Positions 15,728 to 24,895 of a stretch of 64,000 nt of DNA are shown here, one piece after another. The stretch's first letter is position 1. Each line of letters opens with the position of its first letter. Under the pieces are notes generated by a model. The model was not told the DNA's origin. It ran no database searches and worked only from the letters and a program-made list of their open reading frames with translations. The translations under genes and the position numbers were made by a program. The stretch is from Cellulosimicrobium cellulans. Its GTDB lineage: Bacteria; Actinomycetota; Actinomycetes; Actinomycetales; Cellulomonadaceae. Location of the stretch: NCBI RefSeq assembly GCF_006539945.1, contig NZ_BJNZ01000001.1:293938-357937 (forward strand), read 5' to 3'.

Positions 15728-16747
15728 TCACCACGGGGTGGTCGCGGTGACGGCCTCCAGGGCGTCGAGCGCCGCGAACGGGTCGTCCGGTCGGGAGGGG
15801 TCGGGGCTCGTCGCGACGAGCACGACGCTCGACACCCCGCCCGCGCCGAGCTCGGCGAGCCGGGCGCGGAAGGCGTCGGGCGGCCCGACGACGGCGAGCG
15901 CGTCGACCCAGGCGTCCGGCATCGCGGCGGCGAAGGCCCCGGGGGAGTCGCTCGCGTCGCGCAGGGCGCGGAAGTCGTCGGCGAACGGCAGCGGGTCGAT
16001 CTGCGCCGACCAGTCCGCCTCGCCCAGGACGGCGAGGTGCGGCCGGACGATGGCGCGGGCGGTCGCGACGTCGTCGTGCACCGCGCCGAGCGAGAAGGCG
16101 ACGACGCGGTGCTCGGGCGGGGCGGCGTCGCCCGCGCTCGCGCGCCCGGCGTCGATCGCGGCGCGCGCGACGGCCAGGTACTCCGGGGTCACGGGCATGT
16201 CGAGGATCGTCCCGTCGGCGACGCGTCCGGAGACCTCGAGCGAGCGCGGGCCGCGCACCCCGGCGAGCACCGGCGGCGGCGAGGCGGGCGGGGCGTGCAG
16301 CGCGACGTCGTCGACCGTCACGTACCGGCCGGAGACGGTGACGCGCTCGCCGTGCAGCAGCGCGCGCACGGCCGACGTCGTCTCCTCGAGCATCGCGAGC
16401 GGGCTCGCGGGCCAGACGCCGATCTGCCGCATCCACGCGGGCAGGCCGTGCCCGAGCCCCAGGTGCAGGCGGCCGGGGTGCAGGGCGGCGAGCGTCGCGG
16501 CCTCCATCGCGGCGGTCGACGGCGCGCGTGTCGCCGCAGGCAGGATCCCGATGCCGACGGTCAGGCGCTGCGTCGCGGCGAGGACGGTCGCGGCCTGCGC
16601 GATCCCGCCGTGGAACGTGAGGTCCTCGACGACCCACACCTCGTCGAGCCCCACCTCCTCGGCGCGGTGCGCGAACGGCACGATCTGGTCGGCGGGCAGC
16701 TCGCGCGGCAGGATCACGCCGAGCGCGGGGGTCGTCGAGGTCGCCAT
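15728..16747 (-). CDS. LLM class flavin-dependent oxidoreductase
   Basis: The 339-residue luciferase-like (TIM-barrel) protein has the family pattern GLDEVWVVEDLTFHGG, LTVGIGILPAATRAP and LHLGLGHGLPAWMRQIG. The last resembles the F420-dependent actinobacterial branch, though FMN cannot be excluded. The substrate is unknown. ATG 16747 is chosen over GTG 16777 because a TACGGT -10 on the minus strand ends 6 bases before it. It is convergent with the AAA ATPase gene. Confidence 0.85.
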   Translation of the reverse strand: MATSTTPALGVILPRELPADQIVPFAHRAEEVGLDEVWVVEDLTFHGGIAQAATVLAATQRLTVGIGILPAATRAPSTAAMEAATLAALHPGRLHLGLGHGLPAWMRQIGVWPASPLAMLEETTSAVRALLHGERVTVSGRYVTVDDVALHAPPASPPPVLAGVRGPRSLEVSGRVADGTILDMPVTPEYLAVARAAIDAGRASAGDAAPPEHRVVAFSLGAVHDDVATARAIVRPHLAVLGEADWSAQIDPLPFADDFRALRDASDSPGAFAAAMPDAWVDALAVVGPPDAFRARLAELGAGGVSSVVLVATSPDPSRPDDPFAALDALEAVTATTPW

Positions 16748-16753
16748 GCCGCG

Positions 16754-16759
16754 ACCGTA
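16754..16759 (-). promoter_or_regulatory. Leaderless -10 of the LLM oxidoreductase gene
   Basis: TACGGT on the minus strand, 6 bases before the ATG at 16747. No ribosome site is present between them. Confidence 0.4.
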
Positions 16760-16836
16760 CTCTGACAGCGCTCCCACCTGCGAGGTCTCCCGGGGGACGG
16801 ACCGTAAAGCGCTGGCGGTCGGCGGAGCGCGGTGCC

Positions 16837-16842
16837 TACCGT
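16837..16842 (+). promoter_or_regulatory. Leaderless -10 of the serine hydrolase gene
   Basis: TACCGT lies 6 bases before ATG 16849, so the mRNA probably starts at the start codon. Confidence 0.4.
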
Positions 16843-16848
16843 CGGGGC

Positions 16849-18012
16849 ATGACCGCGCTCGACGACGCCGCCCTCGCCGCCCTCGACACCCACCTGCGGG
16901 AGGCTGCCGATGCCGACGCGTTATCCGGCGTCGTGCGCATCGAGCGCGACGGCGACCCGCTCTTCGAGCGCGCGTACGGCGTCGCGTCGCGCCGGTGGGG
17001 CGTCCCCGTCCGCACGAGCACCCGGTTCGACGTCGCGTCCGTGACCAAGCTCTTCACGGCCGTCGCGGTGCTCCAGCAGGTCGGGGAGGGGCGGCTCGGG
17101 CTCGACGACCGCATCCACGACCACGTCGACCTCGCCGGCACGACGATCCCGCGCGAGGTGACGGTCCGGCACCTGCTCACCCACACCTCGGGCATCGCGG
17201 ACGACGCCGACGAGGAGGCCGGCGAGTCGTACGAGGCGCTGTGGGTGGACCGGCCCATGTACTCCGTGACACGCACGGCCGACTTCCTCCCCGGCTTCGT
17301 CCACAAGGAGCCGAACTTCCCGCCGGGGCAGGGGTGTCGGTACTGCAACGTCGGCTTCGTGCTCGCCGGGCTCGCGCTGGAGGCCGTCACCGGCAGCACC
17401 TACCGCGAGTACGTCCGCGAGCACGTCTTCGCGCGGGCGGGCATGGACCGCTCCGGGTTCTTCCGCATGGACGAGGCCGAGCCCGACGTCGCGGAGGGCT
17501 GGGAGCCCGTCCGCGAGGGCCCGGAGGGCGAGGGGTCCGTCATCGGGTGGCGGCAGAACATCTACTCCTACCCGCCTGTCGGCTCGCCCGACGGCGGTGC
17601 GCACGTCACGGCGCGCGACCTCGGCAGGTTCTGGGCGGCGGTGCGCGACGGCGAGCTGCTGCCGCCCGACCTCACGCGCGCGTTCCTCACGCCGCAGGTC
17701 AAGCACGACGACGGCGACACGGACGAGACGGACGACAAGGACGCGGAGAGCGTGGAGCGCGCGGCGAGCGTGCACTACGGGTTCGGGCTCGAGTTCGAGC
17801 TGCTCGCCGACGGCGCCGTGCGCTCCGCGTACAAGGAGGGGATCAACACCGGGTCGAGCGCGATGCTGCGCCACTACCCGGAGGCGGGCGGATCCGTCCC
17901 GGACGGTCTCCCACCGGCCGGGGCGCCCGGGGTGACGGTCGTCGTCGTGTCCAACGGCGAGGCGGGCGCCTGGGACCCGGTCCGACGGATCGACGCGCTC
18001 CTCATGGGGTGA
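16849..18012 (+). CDS. Serine hydrolase, beta-lactamase class C/esterase family
   Basis: The 387-residue protein has the SxxK motif SVTK (Ser64, Lys67) and YCN (Tyr165) at the expected spacing, plus the HLLTHTSGI helix typical of the class C/esterase EstB group. There is no signal peptide, so it is probably a cytoplasmic esterase or peptidase rather than a secreted beta-lactamase. A charged Asp/Glu stretch (HDDDGDTDETDDKDAE) interrupts the C-terminal half. ATG 16849 is preceded by a leaderless promoter. Confidence 0.85.
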   Translation: MTALDDAALAALDTHLREAADADALSGVVRIERDGDPLFERAYGVASRRWGVPVRTSTRFDVASVTKLFTAVAVLQQVGEGRLGLDDRIHDHVDLAGTTIPREVTVRHLLTHTSGIADDADEEAGESYEALWVDRPMYSVTRTADFLPGFVHKEPNFPPGQGCRYCNVGFVLAGLALEAVTGSTYREYVREHVFARAGMDRSGFFRMDEAEPDVAEGWEPVREGPEGEGSVIGWRQNIYSYPPVGSPDGGAHVTARDLGRFWAAVRDGELLPPDLTRAFLTPQVKHDDGDTDETDDKDAESVERAASVHYGFGLEFELLADGAVRSAYKEGINTGSSAMLRHYPEAGGSVPDGLPPAGAPGVTVVVVSNGEAGAWDPVRRIDALLMG

Positions 18013-18044
18013 GCGAGGAACGGCCCGGACGCACGACGCGTGGC

Positions 18045-18060
18045 GTGCAAACGTAGGTCG
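18045..18060 (+). promoter_or_regulatory. LacI-family operator upstream of its own regulator
   Basis: GTGCAAACGTAGGTCG matches, on the opposite strand, the operator pair at 19177 and 19218 in 11 of 12 core positions (TGCAAACGTAGG against TGCAAACGTTGG). It lies just upstream of the regulator's -10, suggesting autoregulation. Confidence 0.6.
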
Positions 18061-18070
18061 ACATTCGGCG

Positions 18071-18076
18071 TAACCT
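18071..18076 (+). promoter_or_regulatory. Leaderless -10 of the LacI regulator gene
   Basis: TAACCT ends 6 bases before GTG 18083, with no ribosome site between. Confidence 0.4.
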
Positions 18077-18082
18077 TCCGGG

Positions 18083-19099
18083 GTGACGAGTCGAGGACAC
18101 CAGCCGCCGGTGCTGTCGGACGTGGCACAGCTCGCCGGAGTGAGCATCTCGACGGTCTCGAGGGTGCTCACCGGGCGTACCCCCGTGAGCCCTCGGCTCA
18201 GGGACAAGGTGCAGGCGGCGGTCTCCGAGCTCGGCTACCGGCCCAACGCAGCGGCGCAGACGCTCGTCAGCGGACGTCGTTCGACGGTGGCGGTCCTCGC
18301 GAGGAACACGCTGAGGTACGGCTACGCCGCCACCCTCCAGGGCATCGAGGAGGCCGCGCGGGCGGCGGGGTACGTGGTGTCGATCGCCGTCGTGGAGTCC
18401 GAGGCGCCGCGTGATCTCGATCGTGCGGTGGACCTCGTCCTGTCGCAGTCGCTCGCCGGGGCGATCGTCGTGGAGTTCGACTCGCTCGGTGTGCGCACCC
18501 TCGAGTCGTTGCCGGACGCACTGCCCGTCGTCGCGGCGGCCGGTGCCCGGCGCCGGCCGGGCCCGCGCCCGCACGCGTTCCTCGACGACCAGGCGGGAGG
18601 CGAGGAGGCCACGCGCTACCTCCTGGGGCTCGGGCATCGCACCGTGCACCACGTGGCGATCCCGTCGACACGTCCGCGCAGCGGCCGGACCTGGGGCTGG
18701 CGGCGCGCGCTCGAGAGCGCGGGCGTCGAGCGGCCTGGCGTGATCCAGGCGAGCTACGACCCGGACTCCGGGTACGAGGCCGGGCTCGTCCTCGCGGCGG
18801 ACCCGGCGGTCACGGCCGTGCTGTGCGGCAACGACGAGCTCGCCATCGGTGTCATGCGGGCACTCGCGGAGCAGGGCCGGCGGGTGCCCGAGGACGTCAG
18901 CGTGGTCGGCTTCGACGACCAGCCGTTCGCGCGGATGTGGAGCCCGCCCCTGACGACGGTCGCCCAGGACTTCGTCGACCTCGGACGCCGCACCTTCGGG
19001 ATGCTCGCGCGCTGGGTGGAGACGGGTGAGCGCCCGGAGGACAGCGCTGCCAAGCCTGAGCTGGTCGTCCGCGAGAGCGCTGCGCCTCCCCGCGCCTGA
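18083..19099 (+). CDS. LacI family transcriptional regulator
   Basis: The 338-residue protein has the N-terminal helix-turn-helix (LSDVAQLAGVSISTVSRVLTG), hinge helix (RPNAAAQTL) and periplasmic-binding-like ligand domain ending with VSVVGFDDQPFARMWSPPLT. It stands directly before the alpha-galactosidase operon in the same orientation. Three matching operator-like sequences, one before this gene and two before the galactosidase, make it the likely repressor of both. The inducer is presumably a galactoside or galactose-containing oligosaccharide. Confidence 0.92.
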   Translation: MTSRGHQPPVLSDVAQLAGVSISTVSRVLTGRTPVSPRLRDKVQAAVSELGYRPNAAAQTLVSGRRSTVAVLARNTLRYGYAATLQGIEEAARAAGYVVSIAVVESEAPRDLDRAVDLVLSQSLAGAIVVEFDSLGVRTLESLPDALPVVAAAGARRRPGPRPHAFLDDQAGGEEATRYLLGLGHRTVHHVAIPSTRPRSGRTWGWRRALESAGVERPGVIQASYDPDSGYEAGLVLAADPAVTAVLCGNDELAIGVMRALAEQGRRVPEDVSVVGFDDQPFARMWSPPLTTVAQDFVDLGRRTFGMLARWVETGERPEDSAAKPELVVRESAAPPRA

Positions 19100-19176
19100 T
19101 CCTCTCGCGGTCCCCGAACCTCCCGTCCGTCGCCGCCGCTCGGCGCTCCGTCCCGGTCCGCGCGCCGGCGGACATC

Positions 19177-19195
19177 TTCTGACCAACGTTTGCAG
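19177..19195 (+). promoter_or_regulatory. LacI-family operator 1 of the galactoside operon
   Basis: TTCTGACCAACGTTTGCAG contains the near-palindromic CAACGTTTG centred on CG, typical of LacI-family sites. The same 19 bases recur exactly 41 bases downstream. Confidence 0.7.
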
Positions 19196-19217
19196 AATCA
19201 CGGATGTGTGCGCTAAC

Positions 19218-19236
19218 TTCTGACCAACGTTTGCAG
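19218..19236 (+). promoter_or_regulatory. LacI-family operator 2 of the galactoside operon
   Basis: An exact second copy of TTCTGACCAACGTTTGCAG. The 41-base spacing is close to four helical turns, so two dimers could bind the same face. Confidence 0.7.
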
Positions 19237-19275
19237 GACCCGCACAGCTGCGGGGCGACGAGGGAGTGCGCGTAC

Positions 19276-21465
19276 GTGGTGAGCACAACGGTGGCCGAGG
19301 ACGTCCGAGACGCGGGCGGCACCCATGCCTGGCCTCGAGTGGTCCGTCTGGCGGCGGCGGGTGCTGCCGTCGTCCTCCTGCTCCCCGAGGACGGCCTCCC
19401 CGAGGTGCTCCACTGGGGAGCCGACATCGGGGAGAGCCTGGAGGACCTCGAAGACCTCGAGCGGGCGACCCGGCCGGTCCTCGCGACGAACGGCGTCGAC
19501 CACGGGGTGCGCGTCGCGCTCCTGCCGGAGTCCTGGACCGGCTGGACGGGGACGCCCGGGCTGTCCGGCCATCGGGCCGGCGCGAGCTGGTCTCCGCGGT
19601 TCCGCCCGACGCGGATCGACGTGGACCAGCTACCCCAGGGCGGCTCGGTCGTCGTCCAGGCGCACGACGCGGACGCCGGGCTCCGCCTCGGGCTGGAGCT
19701 GGAGCTGCTCCCCTCGGGCCTGCTCCGGCTGCGCGGACGGGTGACCAACGTCGCGGACCGCCCGTACACCCTCGACGGCCTGCGCCTCGCCCTGCCGGTT
19801 CCCACGACGGCGGACGAGCTCCTCGACCTCGCCGGGCGCTGGGCCAAGGAGCGAGTCCCGCAGCGGTCCCCGTTCGTCGTCGGCTCCCACGTCCGCGAGG
19901 GTCGCCACGGCAGGACCGGCGCGGACGCGGCGACGGTGCTGGTCGCCGGTGAACCCGGGTTCGGCTTCGAGTCCGGAGAGGCGTGGGGGGTCCACGTGGC
20001 CTTCAGCGGCAACCACGTCACCTCCGCCGAGCGGGCCTTCGACGGGCGCCGCCTCCTGCTGGGCGGCGAGCTGCTGCTGCCCGGCGAGGTCGAGCTCGCC
20101 CCGGAGGAGTCGTACACCGGCCCGTGGATCTATGCGAGCCACGCGGACGGGCTGGATGCGCTCGCGGCCCGGTTCCACGACCACCTGCGCGCCCGCCCCC
20201 GGCACCCGCGCTCGCCGCGCCCGGTCGTCATGAACGTGTGGGAGGCCGTCTACTTCCACCACGACCTCGACCGACTCAAGGAGCTTGCCGACCTTGCCGC
20301 GGACGTGGGCGTGGAGCGGTTCGTGCTCGACGACGGGTGGTTCGGCGGGCGTCGCGACGACGCCACCGGCCTCGGCGACTGGTCCGTCTCCGAGGAGGTC
20401 TGGGGCGACGGGCGCTTCGCCGAGCTCGTCCGGCACGTCAAGGGGCTCGGGATGGAGTTCGGGCTCTGGTTCGAGCCCGAGATGGTGAACCCCGACTCCG
20501 ACCTCGCCCGGCGACACCCGGAGTGGATCCTCCAGGTCGAGGGCCGGCTCCCCGTCGAGGCGCGACACCAGCAGGTGCTCGACCTGTCGCACCCGGGAGC
20601 GTACGAGCACGTGCTGTCCAGCGTCGTCGCCGTCGTCCGCGAGCACGGGGTCGACTTCGTCAAGTGGGACCACAACCGTGACCTCGTCGATGCGGGGTCG
20701 ACGCGAACCGGTCGCGCCGGGGTCCACGAGCAGACGCTCGCGGCCTACCGCCTCATCGACGAGATCCGCGAGCAGTGCCCGGGACTGGAGATCGAGTCGT
20801 GCTCGTCCGGCGGTGCGCGCGTCGACCTCGAGATCCTCGAGAGGACCGACCGGGTCTGGGCGTCGGACTGCATCGACGCCCACGAGCGGCAGCAGATCCA
20901 GCGCTGGACCGCGCAGCTCCTGCCGCCTGAGCTGGTCGGCAGCCACGTGGGGGCGGACCGGGCGCACACGACGGGCCGCCGACTCGACCTGTCGTTCCGG
21001 GCCGCGACCGCGATCTTCGGCCACTTCGGCATCGAGTGGGACCTCTCCGAGGCCAGCGAGGCGGAACGCCGGGAGCTCGCCGGCTGGGTCGACCACTACA
21101 AGCAGGTGCGGCAGCTCGTGCACACGGGCCGGGTGGTGCGTCGTTCGCTCGAGGGCGGCGACCTGTGGCTGCACGGCGCGGTGAGCCCGGACCGTACCGA
21201 GGCCCTGTACGGGCTCACGCTCCGGGAGCGCCACGTCACGTGGCCCGCGGGACGGGTCCGGCTGCCCGGGCTGGACCCCGAAGCGACCTACCGTGTCCGT
21301 CCGTCCGGCCCGACCGTCGTCCGGGGCGACGACCCGCGCACCGCCCCCGCGTGGTGGGCGGACGGACTGCGGTTGAGCGGGGCGGCGCTCGGCTCCGTCG
21401 GTCTGAGCGTCCCGGCGCTCGACCCGGACCAGGCGGTCCTGATCCACGTGGAGGTCGAGAGATGA
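19276..21465 (+). CDS. GH36 alpha-galactosidase
   Basis: The 729-residue enzyme hydrolyses terminal alpha-D-galactosides. It has an N-terminal beta domain, a (beta/alpha)8 barrel and a C-terminal beta domain. Family motifs are clear: LDDGWFGGR, KWDHNRD with nucleophile Asp465, SCSSGGARVD, and the acid/base Asp531 in ASDCIDA. No signal peptide is present, so it acts on imported oligosaccharides. GTG 19276 is chosen for GGGAG 9 bases upstream; the longer frame from ATG 19204 would start before the second operator. Its stop overlaps the permease start, so it heads the operon. Confidence 0.93.
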   Translation: MVSTTVAEDVRDAGGTHAWPRVVRLAAAGAAVVLLLPEDGLPEVLHWGADIGESLEDLEDLERATRPVLATNGVDHGVRVALLPESWTGWTGTPGLSGHRAGASWSPRFRPTRIDVDQLPQGGSVVVQAHDADAGLRLGLELELLPSGLLRLRGRVTNVADRPYTLDGLRLALPVPTTADELLDLAGRWAKERVPQRSPFVVGSHVREGRHGRTGADAATVLVAGEPGFGFESGEAWGVHVAFSGNHVTSAERAFDGRRLLLGGELLLPGEVELAPEESYTGPWIYASHADGLDALAARFHDHLRARPRHPRSPRPVVMNVWEAVYFHHDLDRLKELADLAADVGVERFVLDDGWFGGRRDDATGLGDWSVSEEVWGDGRFAELVRHVKGLGMEFGLWFEPEMVNPDSDLARRHPEWILQVEGRLPVEARHQQVLDLSHPGAYEHVLSSVVAVVREHGVDFVKWDHNRDLVDAGSTRTGRAGVHEQTLAAYRLIDEIREQCPGLEIESCSSGGARVDLEILERTDRVWASDCIDAHERQQIQRWTAQLLPPELVGSHVGADRAHTTGRRLDLSFRAATAIFGHFGIEWDLSEASEAERRELAGWVDHYKQVRQLVHTGRVVRRSLEGGDLWLHGAVSPDRTEALYGLTLRERHVTWPAGRVRLPGLDPEATYRVRPSGPTVVRGDDPRTAPAWWADGLRLSGAALGSVGLSVPALDPDQAVLIHVEVER

Positions 21466-22397
21466 GCGCGGGGACGACGAGCACGCGACCGGTCGCACCG
21501 GTCCGGGCGGGACGGCGGCGGTCGCAGGAGCTGCGGAACCTCCCGGCGGCGCTGCTGTTCGTGCTGCCTGCGGGGATCGGGTTCCTCGTGTTCTTCCTGT
21601 GGCCGACGCTCCGGGGGATCTGGCTGAGCCTCACCGACTCGACGGCGTTCAACACGGGCGGCTTCGTCGGGCTGGAGAACTACCAGCGGATGATCGCGGA
21701 CCCGGTCTTCTGGAACGCCTTCAAGGTGACCATCTGGTACGTCCTGCTCAACATCGGGCTCCAGACCGTGCTCGCCGTGGTGGTGGCGGTGCTCATGCAC
21801 CGGCTCACGCAGTCCCTGGCGATCCGCGGCATCATCCTCACCCCGTACCTCGTGTCCAACGTCGTCGCGGCGATGCTCTTCCTGATGCTCCTCGACTATC
21901 AGCTCGGGTTCGTGAACGAGCTGGTCGAGACGCTCGGCGGCGACCGCATCATGTTCTTCGGCGACCAGTCCCTCGTCATACCGACGATCGCCCTGGTGAA
22001 CGTGTGGCGGCACCTCGGGTACACGGCGCTGCTGCTCTTCGCGGGCCTCCAGACGATCCCGGAGAACCTCTACGAAGCGGGCCGCGTGGACGGTGCGTCC
22101 GAGCTGCGCATGTTCCGGTCGATCACGATGCCGCTCCTGCGCCCGTACCTCGGCCTCGTGCTCATCGTGACGATGATCGGCTCGTTCCAGGTGTTCGACA
22201 CCGTCTCCGTCGCGACCCAGGGCGGGCCGGCGAACGCCTCGAACGTCATCCAGTACTACATCTACGAGGTCGCCTTCAGCCGCGGGTACGACTTCGGGTA
22301 CGCGTCGGCGATGTCGGTCGCGCTGCTCGTGGTGCTCGCGGTGATCGCGGTCGTCCAGTTCCGGCTCACCCGGGCAAACCAGAACGACATGGCGTGA
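21462..22397 (+). CDS. Sugar ABC transporter permease, MalF/UgpA type
   Basis: The 311-residue protein has six transmembrane segments and the EAA loop NLYEAGRVDGASELRMFRSITMPLL. It pairs with the MalG-type permease 7 bases downstream. ATG 21462 overlaps the alpha-galactosidase stop. No ATPase gene is present in the locus; a shared MsiK-type ATPase encoded elsewhere is usual for such actinobacterial importers. Confidence 0.92.
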   Translation: MSAGTTSTRPVAPVRAGRRRSQELRNLPAALLFVLPAGIGFLVFFLWPTLRGIWLSLTDSTAFNTGGFVGLENYQRMIADPVFWNAFKVTIWYVLLNIGLQTVLAVVVAVLMHRLTQSLAIRGIILTPYLVSNVVAAMLFLMLLDYQLGFVNELVETLGGDRIMFFGDQSLVIPTIALVNVWRHLGYTALLLFAGLQTIPENLYEAGRVDGASELRMFRSITMPLLRPYLGLVLIVTMIGSFQVFDTVSVATQGGPANASNVIQYYIYEVAFSRGYDFGYASAMSVALLVVLAVIAVVQFRLTRANQNDMA

Positions 22398-22404
22398 GGT
22401 ACCG

Positions 22405-23358
22405 ATGACCACCACAGCTCCTGCACCCGTCGCGTCGCCGACCGGACAGGCCCCGGCCGAGGCAGCGCCCCGTCGACGTCGGCCCCGGACCACCCCGGGC
22501 CGAGTCCTGGGCTGGGTCGTGCTCGTCCTCCTCATGATCGTGACGATCTTCCCGTTCTACTGGATGCTGCGGACCGCGTTGTCCACCAACGCGGCACTGC
22601 CCGGTGGCGCGGCGGACCCGCTGCCCGTCGGGTTCAGCTGGGAGGGCTTCCGCCGCGCGCTCGGGCTCGCCACGGCGCAGGAGTCGCTCGCCGACGGTGG
22701 GTCCGGCGCCTCGATGGACTTCCCCCGGTACCTGCTGAACTCCGTCGTCGTCGCGACGCTCGTCACCGTGTGCCAGGTCTTCTTCTCGGCGATGGCCGCC
22801 TACGCGTTCGCACGCCTGCGCTGGCCCGGGCGCGACGTCGTCTACGCGGTCTTCCTCACCGGCCTGATGGTCCCGACGATCTTCACCCTCCTGCCGAACT
22901 TCCTGCTCGTTCGCGACCTCGGCCTGCTCGACACCCTGCCGGGCATCGCGCTGCCGACGATGCTCATGACCCCGTTCGCGGTGTTCTTCCTCCGGCAGTT
23001 CTTCGCCGGGATCAGCTTCGAGATCGAGGAGGCGGCCAAGCTCGACGGCGCCGGCCGGTTCAGGACGTTCTTCACCATCGTCCTGCCCATGGCCTCGCCC
23101 GCCGTGGTCACCCTCGCGGTCCTCACGTACATCACGGCGTGGAACGACTACCTGTGGCCCTTGCTCGTGAGCCAGTCCGACGACTCACGAGTGCTGACCC
23201 TCGCGCTCGGGATCTTCCGGGCCCAGTCCCCCCAGGCATCTCCGGACTGGGCGGGACTGATGGCGGCGACGCTGCTCGCAGCGCTGCCGATGCTCCTGCT
23301 CTTCCTCGCCTTCGCGAAGAGGATCGTCAACTCGATCGGCTTCACGGGGATCAAGTAG
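22405..23358 (+). CDS. Sugar ABC transporter permease, MalG/UgpE type
   Basis: The 317-residue protein has a 35-residue polar N-terminus, six membrane segments, a periplasmic insert after the first helix (TALSTNAALPGGAADPLPVG) and the EAA loop EIEEAAKLDGAGRFRTFFTIVLPM. It forms a heterodimer with the preceding permease. ATG 22405 follows GAGGTACC. A 94-base gap separates it from the binding-protein gene. Confidence 0.92.
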   Translation: MTTTAPAPVASPTGQAPAEAAPRRRRPRTTPGRVLGWVVLVLLMIVTIFPFYWMLRTALSTNAALPGGAADPLPVGFSWEGFRRALGLATAQESLADGGSGASMDFPRYLLNSVVVATLVTVCQVFFSAMAAYAFARLRWPGRDVVYAVFLTGLMVPTIFTLLPNFLLVRDLGLLDTLPGIALPTMLMTPFAVFFLRQFFAGISFEIEEAAKLDGAGRFRTFFTIVLPMASPAVVTLAVLTYITAWNDYLWPLLVSQSDDSRVLTLALGIFRAQSPQASPDWAGLMAATLLAALPMLLLFLAFAKRIVNSIGFTGIK

Positions 23359-23452
23359 CCGCTCGTCTCCAGGGGGCTCACGGGTACGGCGGCCGTCGGA
23401 CCCGACAACCATTCCGCACCATCGACGCGGATGTCTGCGAAAGGGAACAACG

Positions 23453-24793
23453 ATGCGAAAGTCTGTCCACGTCGCGGTGGCAGGATCCCTGGTCCTCGCC
23501 CTCGGCGCCTGCTCCTCCGGAGGCGGTTCGGGGTCAGGCGGCTCCGGCGACGAGATCTCGTACTGGCTCTGGGACTCGAACCAGGTGCCCGCCTACCAGG
23601 CGTGCGCCGCGGCGTTCACGGAGGAGAACCCGGACGTCACGATCAAGATCGAGCAGTTCGCCTGGGACGACTACTGGACGAAGCTCACGGCCTCGTTCGT
23701 GGGTGGCTCCGGTCCGGACGTGTTCGTCGACCACCTGTCGAAGTACGGCGAGTTCGCGGCGCAGGGCCAGATCGTCGCCCTCGACGACCTGGTGGAGAAG
23801 GACTCTGTGGACACCACGGTCTACGCCGAGGGACTCATCGACCCGTGGCAGTACGCCGACGGCTCGCTGTACGGGCTGCCGAAGGACTGGGACACGACCG
23901 CCTTCTTCTACAACGAGGAGCTGGTCGCCGACGCCGGCTACACGGCCGACGACCTGTGGGCGGCGGACTGGAACCCCGAGGACGGCGGCACGTTCGAGCA
24001 GATCGTCGCGCACCTCACGGTGGACGCGAACGGCGTGCGCGGCGACGAGGCCGGGTTCGACAAGTCGAACGTCGCGGTCTACGGCCTGGGCATCAACCCG
24101 AACTTCGAGGAGACGGGCCAGATGCAGTGGGCCAACTTCACGGGGTCGCTGGACTGGGACTACCTGGACGAGAACCCGTGGGGCACCCGCTACAACTTCG
24201 ACGACCCGGAGTTCCAGAAGGCGGTCGACTGGTTCTACGGCCTCGCGGACAAGGGCTACGCGCCCGCGGCGGGGGTGTTCTCCGAGGAGACGCTCACCCA
24301 GGTGGGTTCCGGCAAGGTCGCCATGGGCACCAACGGCTCCTGGGCCACGGGGACCTTCAAGGCGCTCGAGGGCATCGAGGTCGGGATCGCGCCCGGACCG
24401 GTCGGGCCGACGGGTGACCGCGCCTCGGTCTTCAACGGCGTGGCCGACTCGATCAGCGCGTCGTCGAAGAAGCAGGACGCGGCCTGGGAGTGGGTGAAGT
24501 ACCTCGGTTCCAGCGCGTGCCAGGACATCGTCGCCGAGCACGCCGTCGTCTTCCCCGCGATCCCTGAGTCCGCGGACAAGGCGCTGGCCGCGTTCGAGGC
24601 GAAGGGCTGGGACGTCTCGGCGTTCTTCAGCTACCGCGAGGAGGGGCGCACGTTCCTCCCGCCGATCACGGTCCGCGCCGGCGAGGTGAACGCCATCGCG
24701 TCGGTCGCGTTCGAGGACATCGCTCTCGGCAACAAGGACGCGTCGTCGCTGACGGAGGCCAACGAGCAGATCAACGCGGTCCTCGCGGACTGA
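23453..24793 (+). CDS. Sugar ABC transporter substrate-binding lipoprotein (SBP_bac_1)
   Basis: The 446-residue protein has a lipoprotein signal with lipobox ALGAC, a Gly/Ser tether, then the family-1 binding fold (EISYWLWDSNQVPAYQACAAAF, FVDHLSKYGEFAAQGQIVALDDL). Many aromatic residues in the C-terminal lobe suit an oligosaccharide ligand. The order is unusual in that the binding protein follows the permeases. Context suggests galactose-containing oligosaccharides as substrate. Confidence 0.92.
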   Translation: MRKSVHVAVAGSLVLALGACSSGGGSGSGGSGDEISYWLWDSNQVPAYQACAAAFTEENPDVTIKIEQFAWDDYWTKLTASFVGGSGPDVFVDHLSKYGEFAAQGQIVALDDLVEKDSVDTTVYAEGLIDPWQYADGSLYGLPKDWDTTAFFYNEELVADAGYTADDLWAADWNPEDGGTFEQIVAHLTVDANGVRGDEAGFDKSNVAVYGLGINPNFEETGQMQWANFTGSLDWDYLDENPWGTRYNFDDPEFQKAVDWFYGLADKGYAPAAGVFSEETLTQVGSGKVAMGTNGSWATGTFKALEGIEVGIAPGPVGPTGDRASVFNGVADSISASSKKQDAAWEWVKYLGSSACQDIVAEHAVVFPAIPESADKALAAFEAKGWDVSAFFSYREEGRTFLPPITVRAGEVNAIASVAFEDIALGNKDASSLTEANEQINAVLAD

Positions 24794-24805
24794 GCACCAG
24801 CACGA

Positions 24806-24839
24806 CGGCGGGGTGCGGCGGCGGCGCCGCGCCCCGCCG
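24806..24839 (+). terminator. Stem-loop after the binding-protein gene
   Basis: Arms of 14 bases (CGGCGGGGTGCGGC and complement) pair with one G-T or mismatch position around a 6-base loop. It lies 13 bases after the stop and before the secreted glycosidase gene, so it may attenuate read-through or protect upstream mRNA. Confidence 0.55.
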
Positions 24840-24895
24840 GTGGGGCGGTCGTCCCGGTCGCCCCGCGTTCCGACAGCACGAAGGAGTGTGGACAG

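Noticed and set aside
19204..19275. Longer start for the alpha-galactosidase at ATG 19204
   Set aside because: The extra 24 residues would cover the second LacI operator and have no family match.
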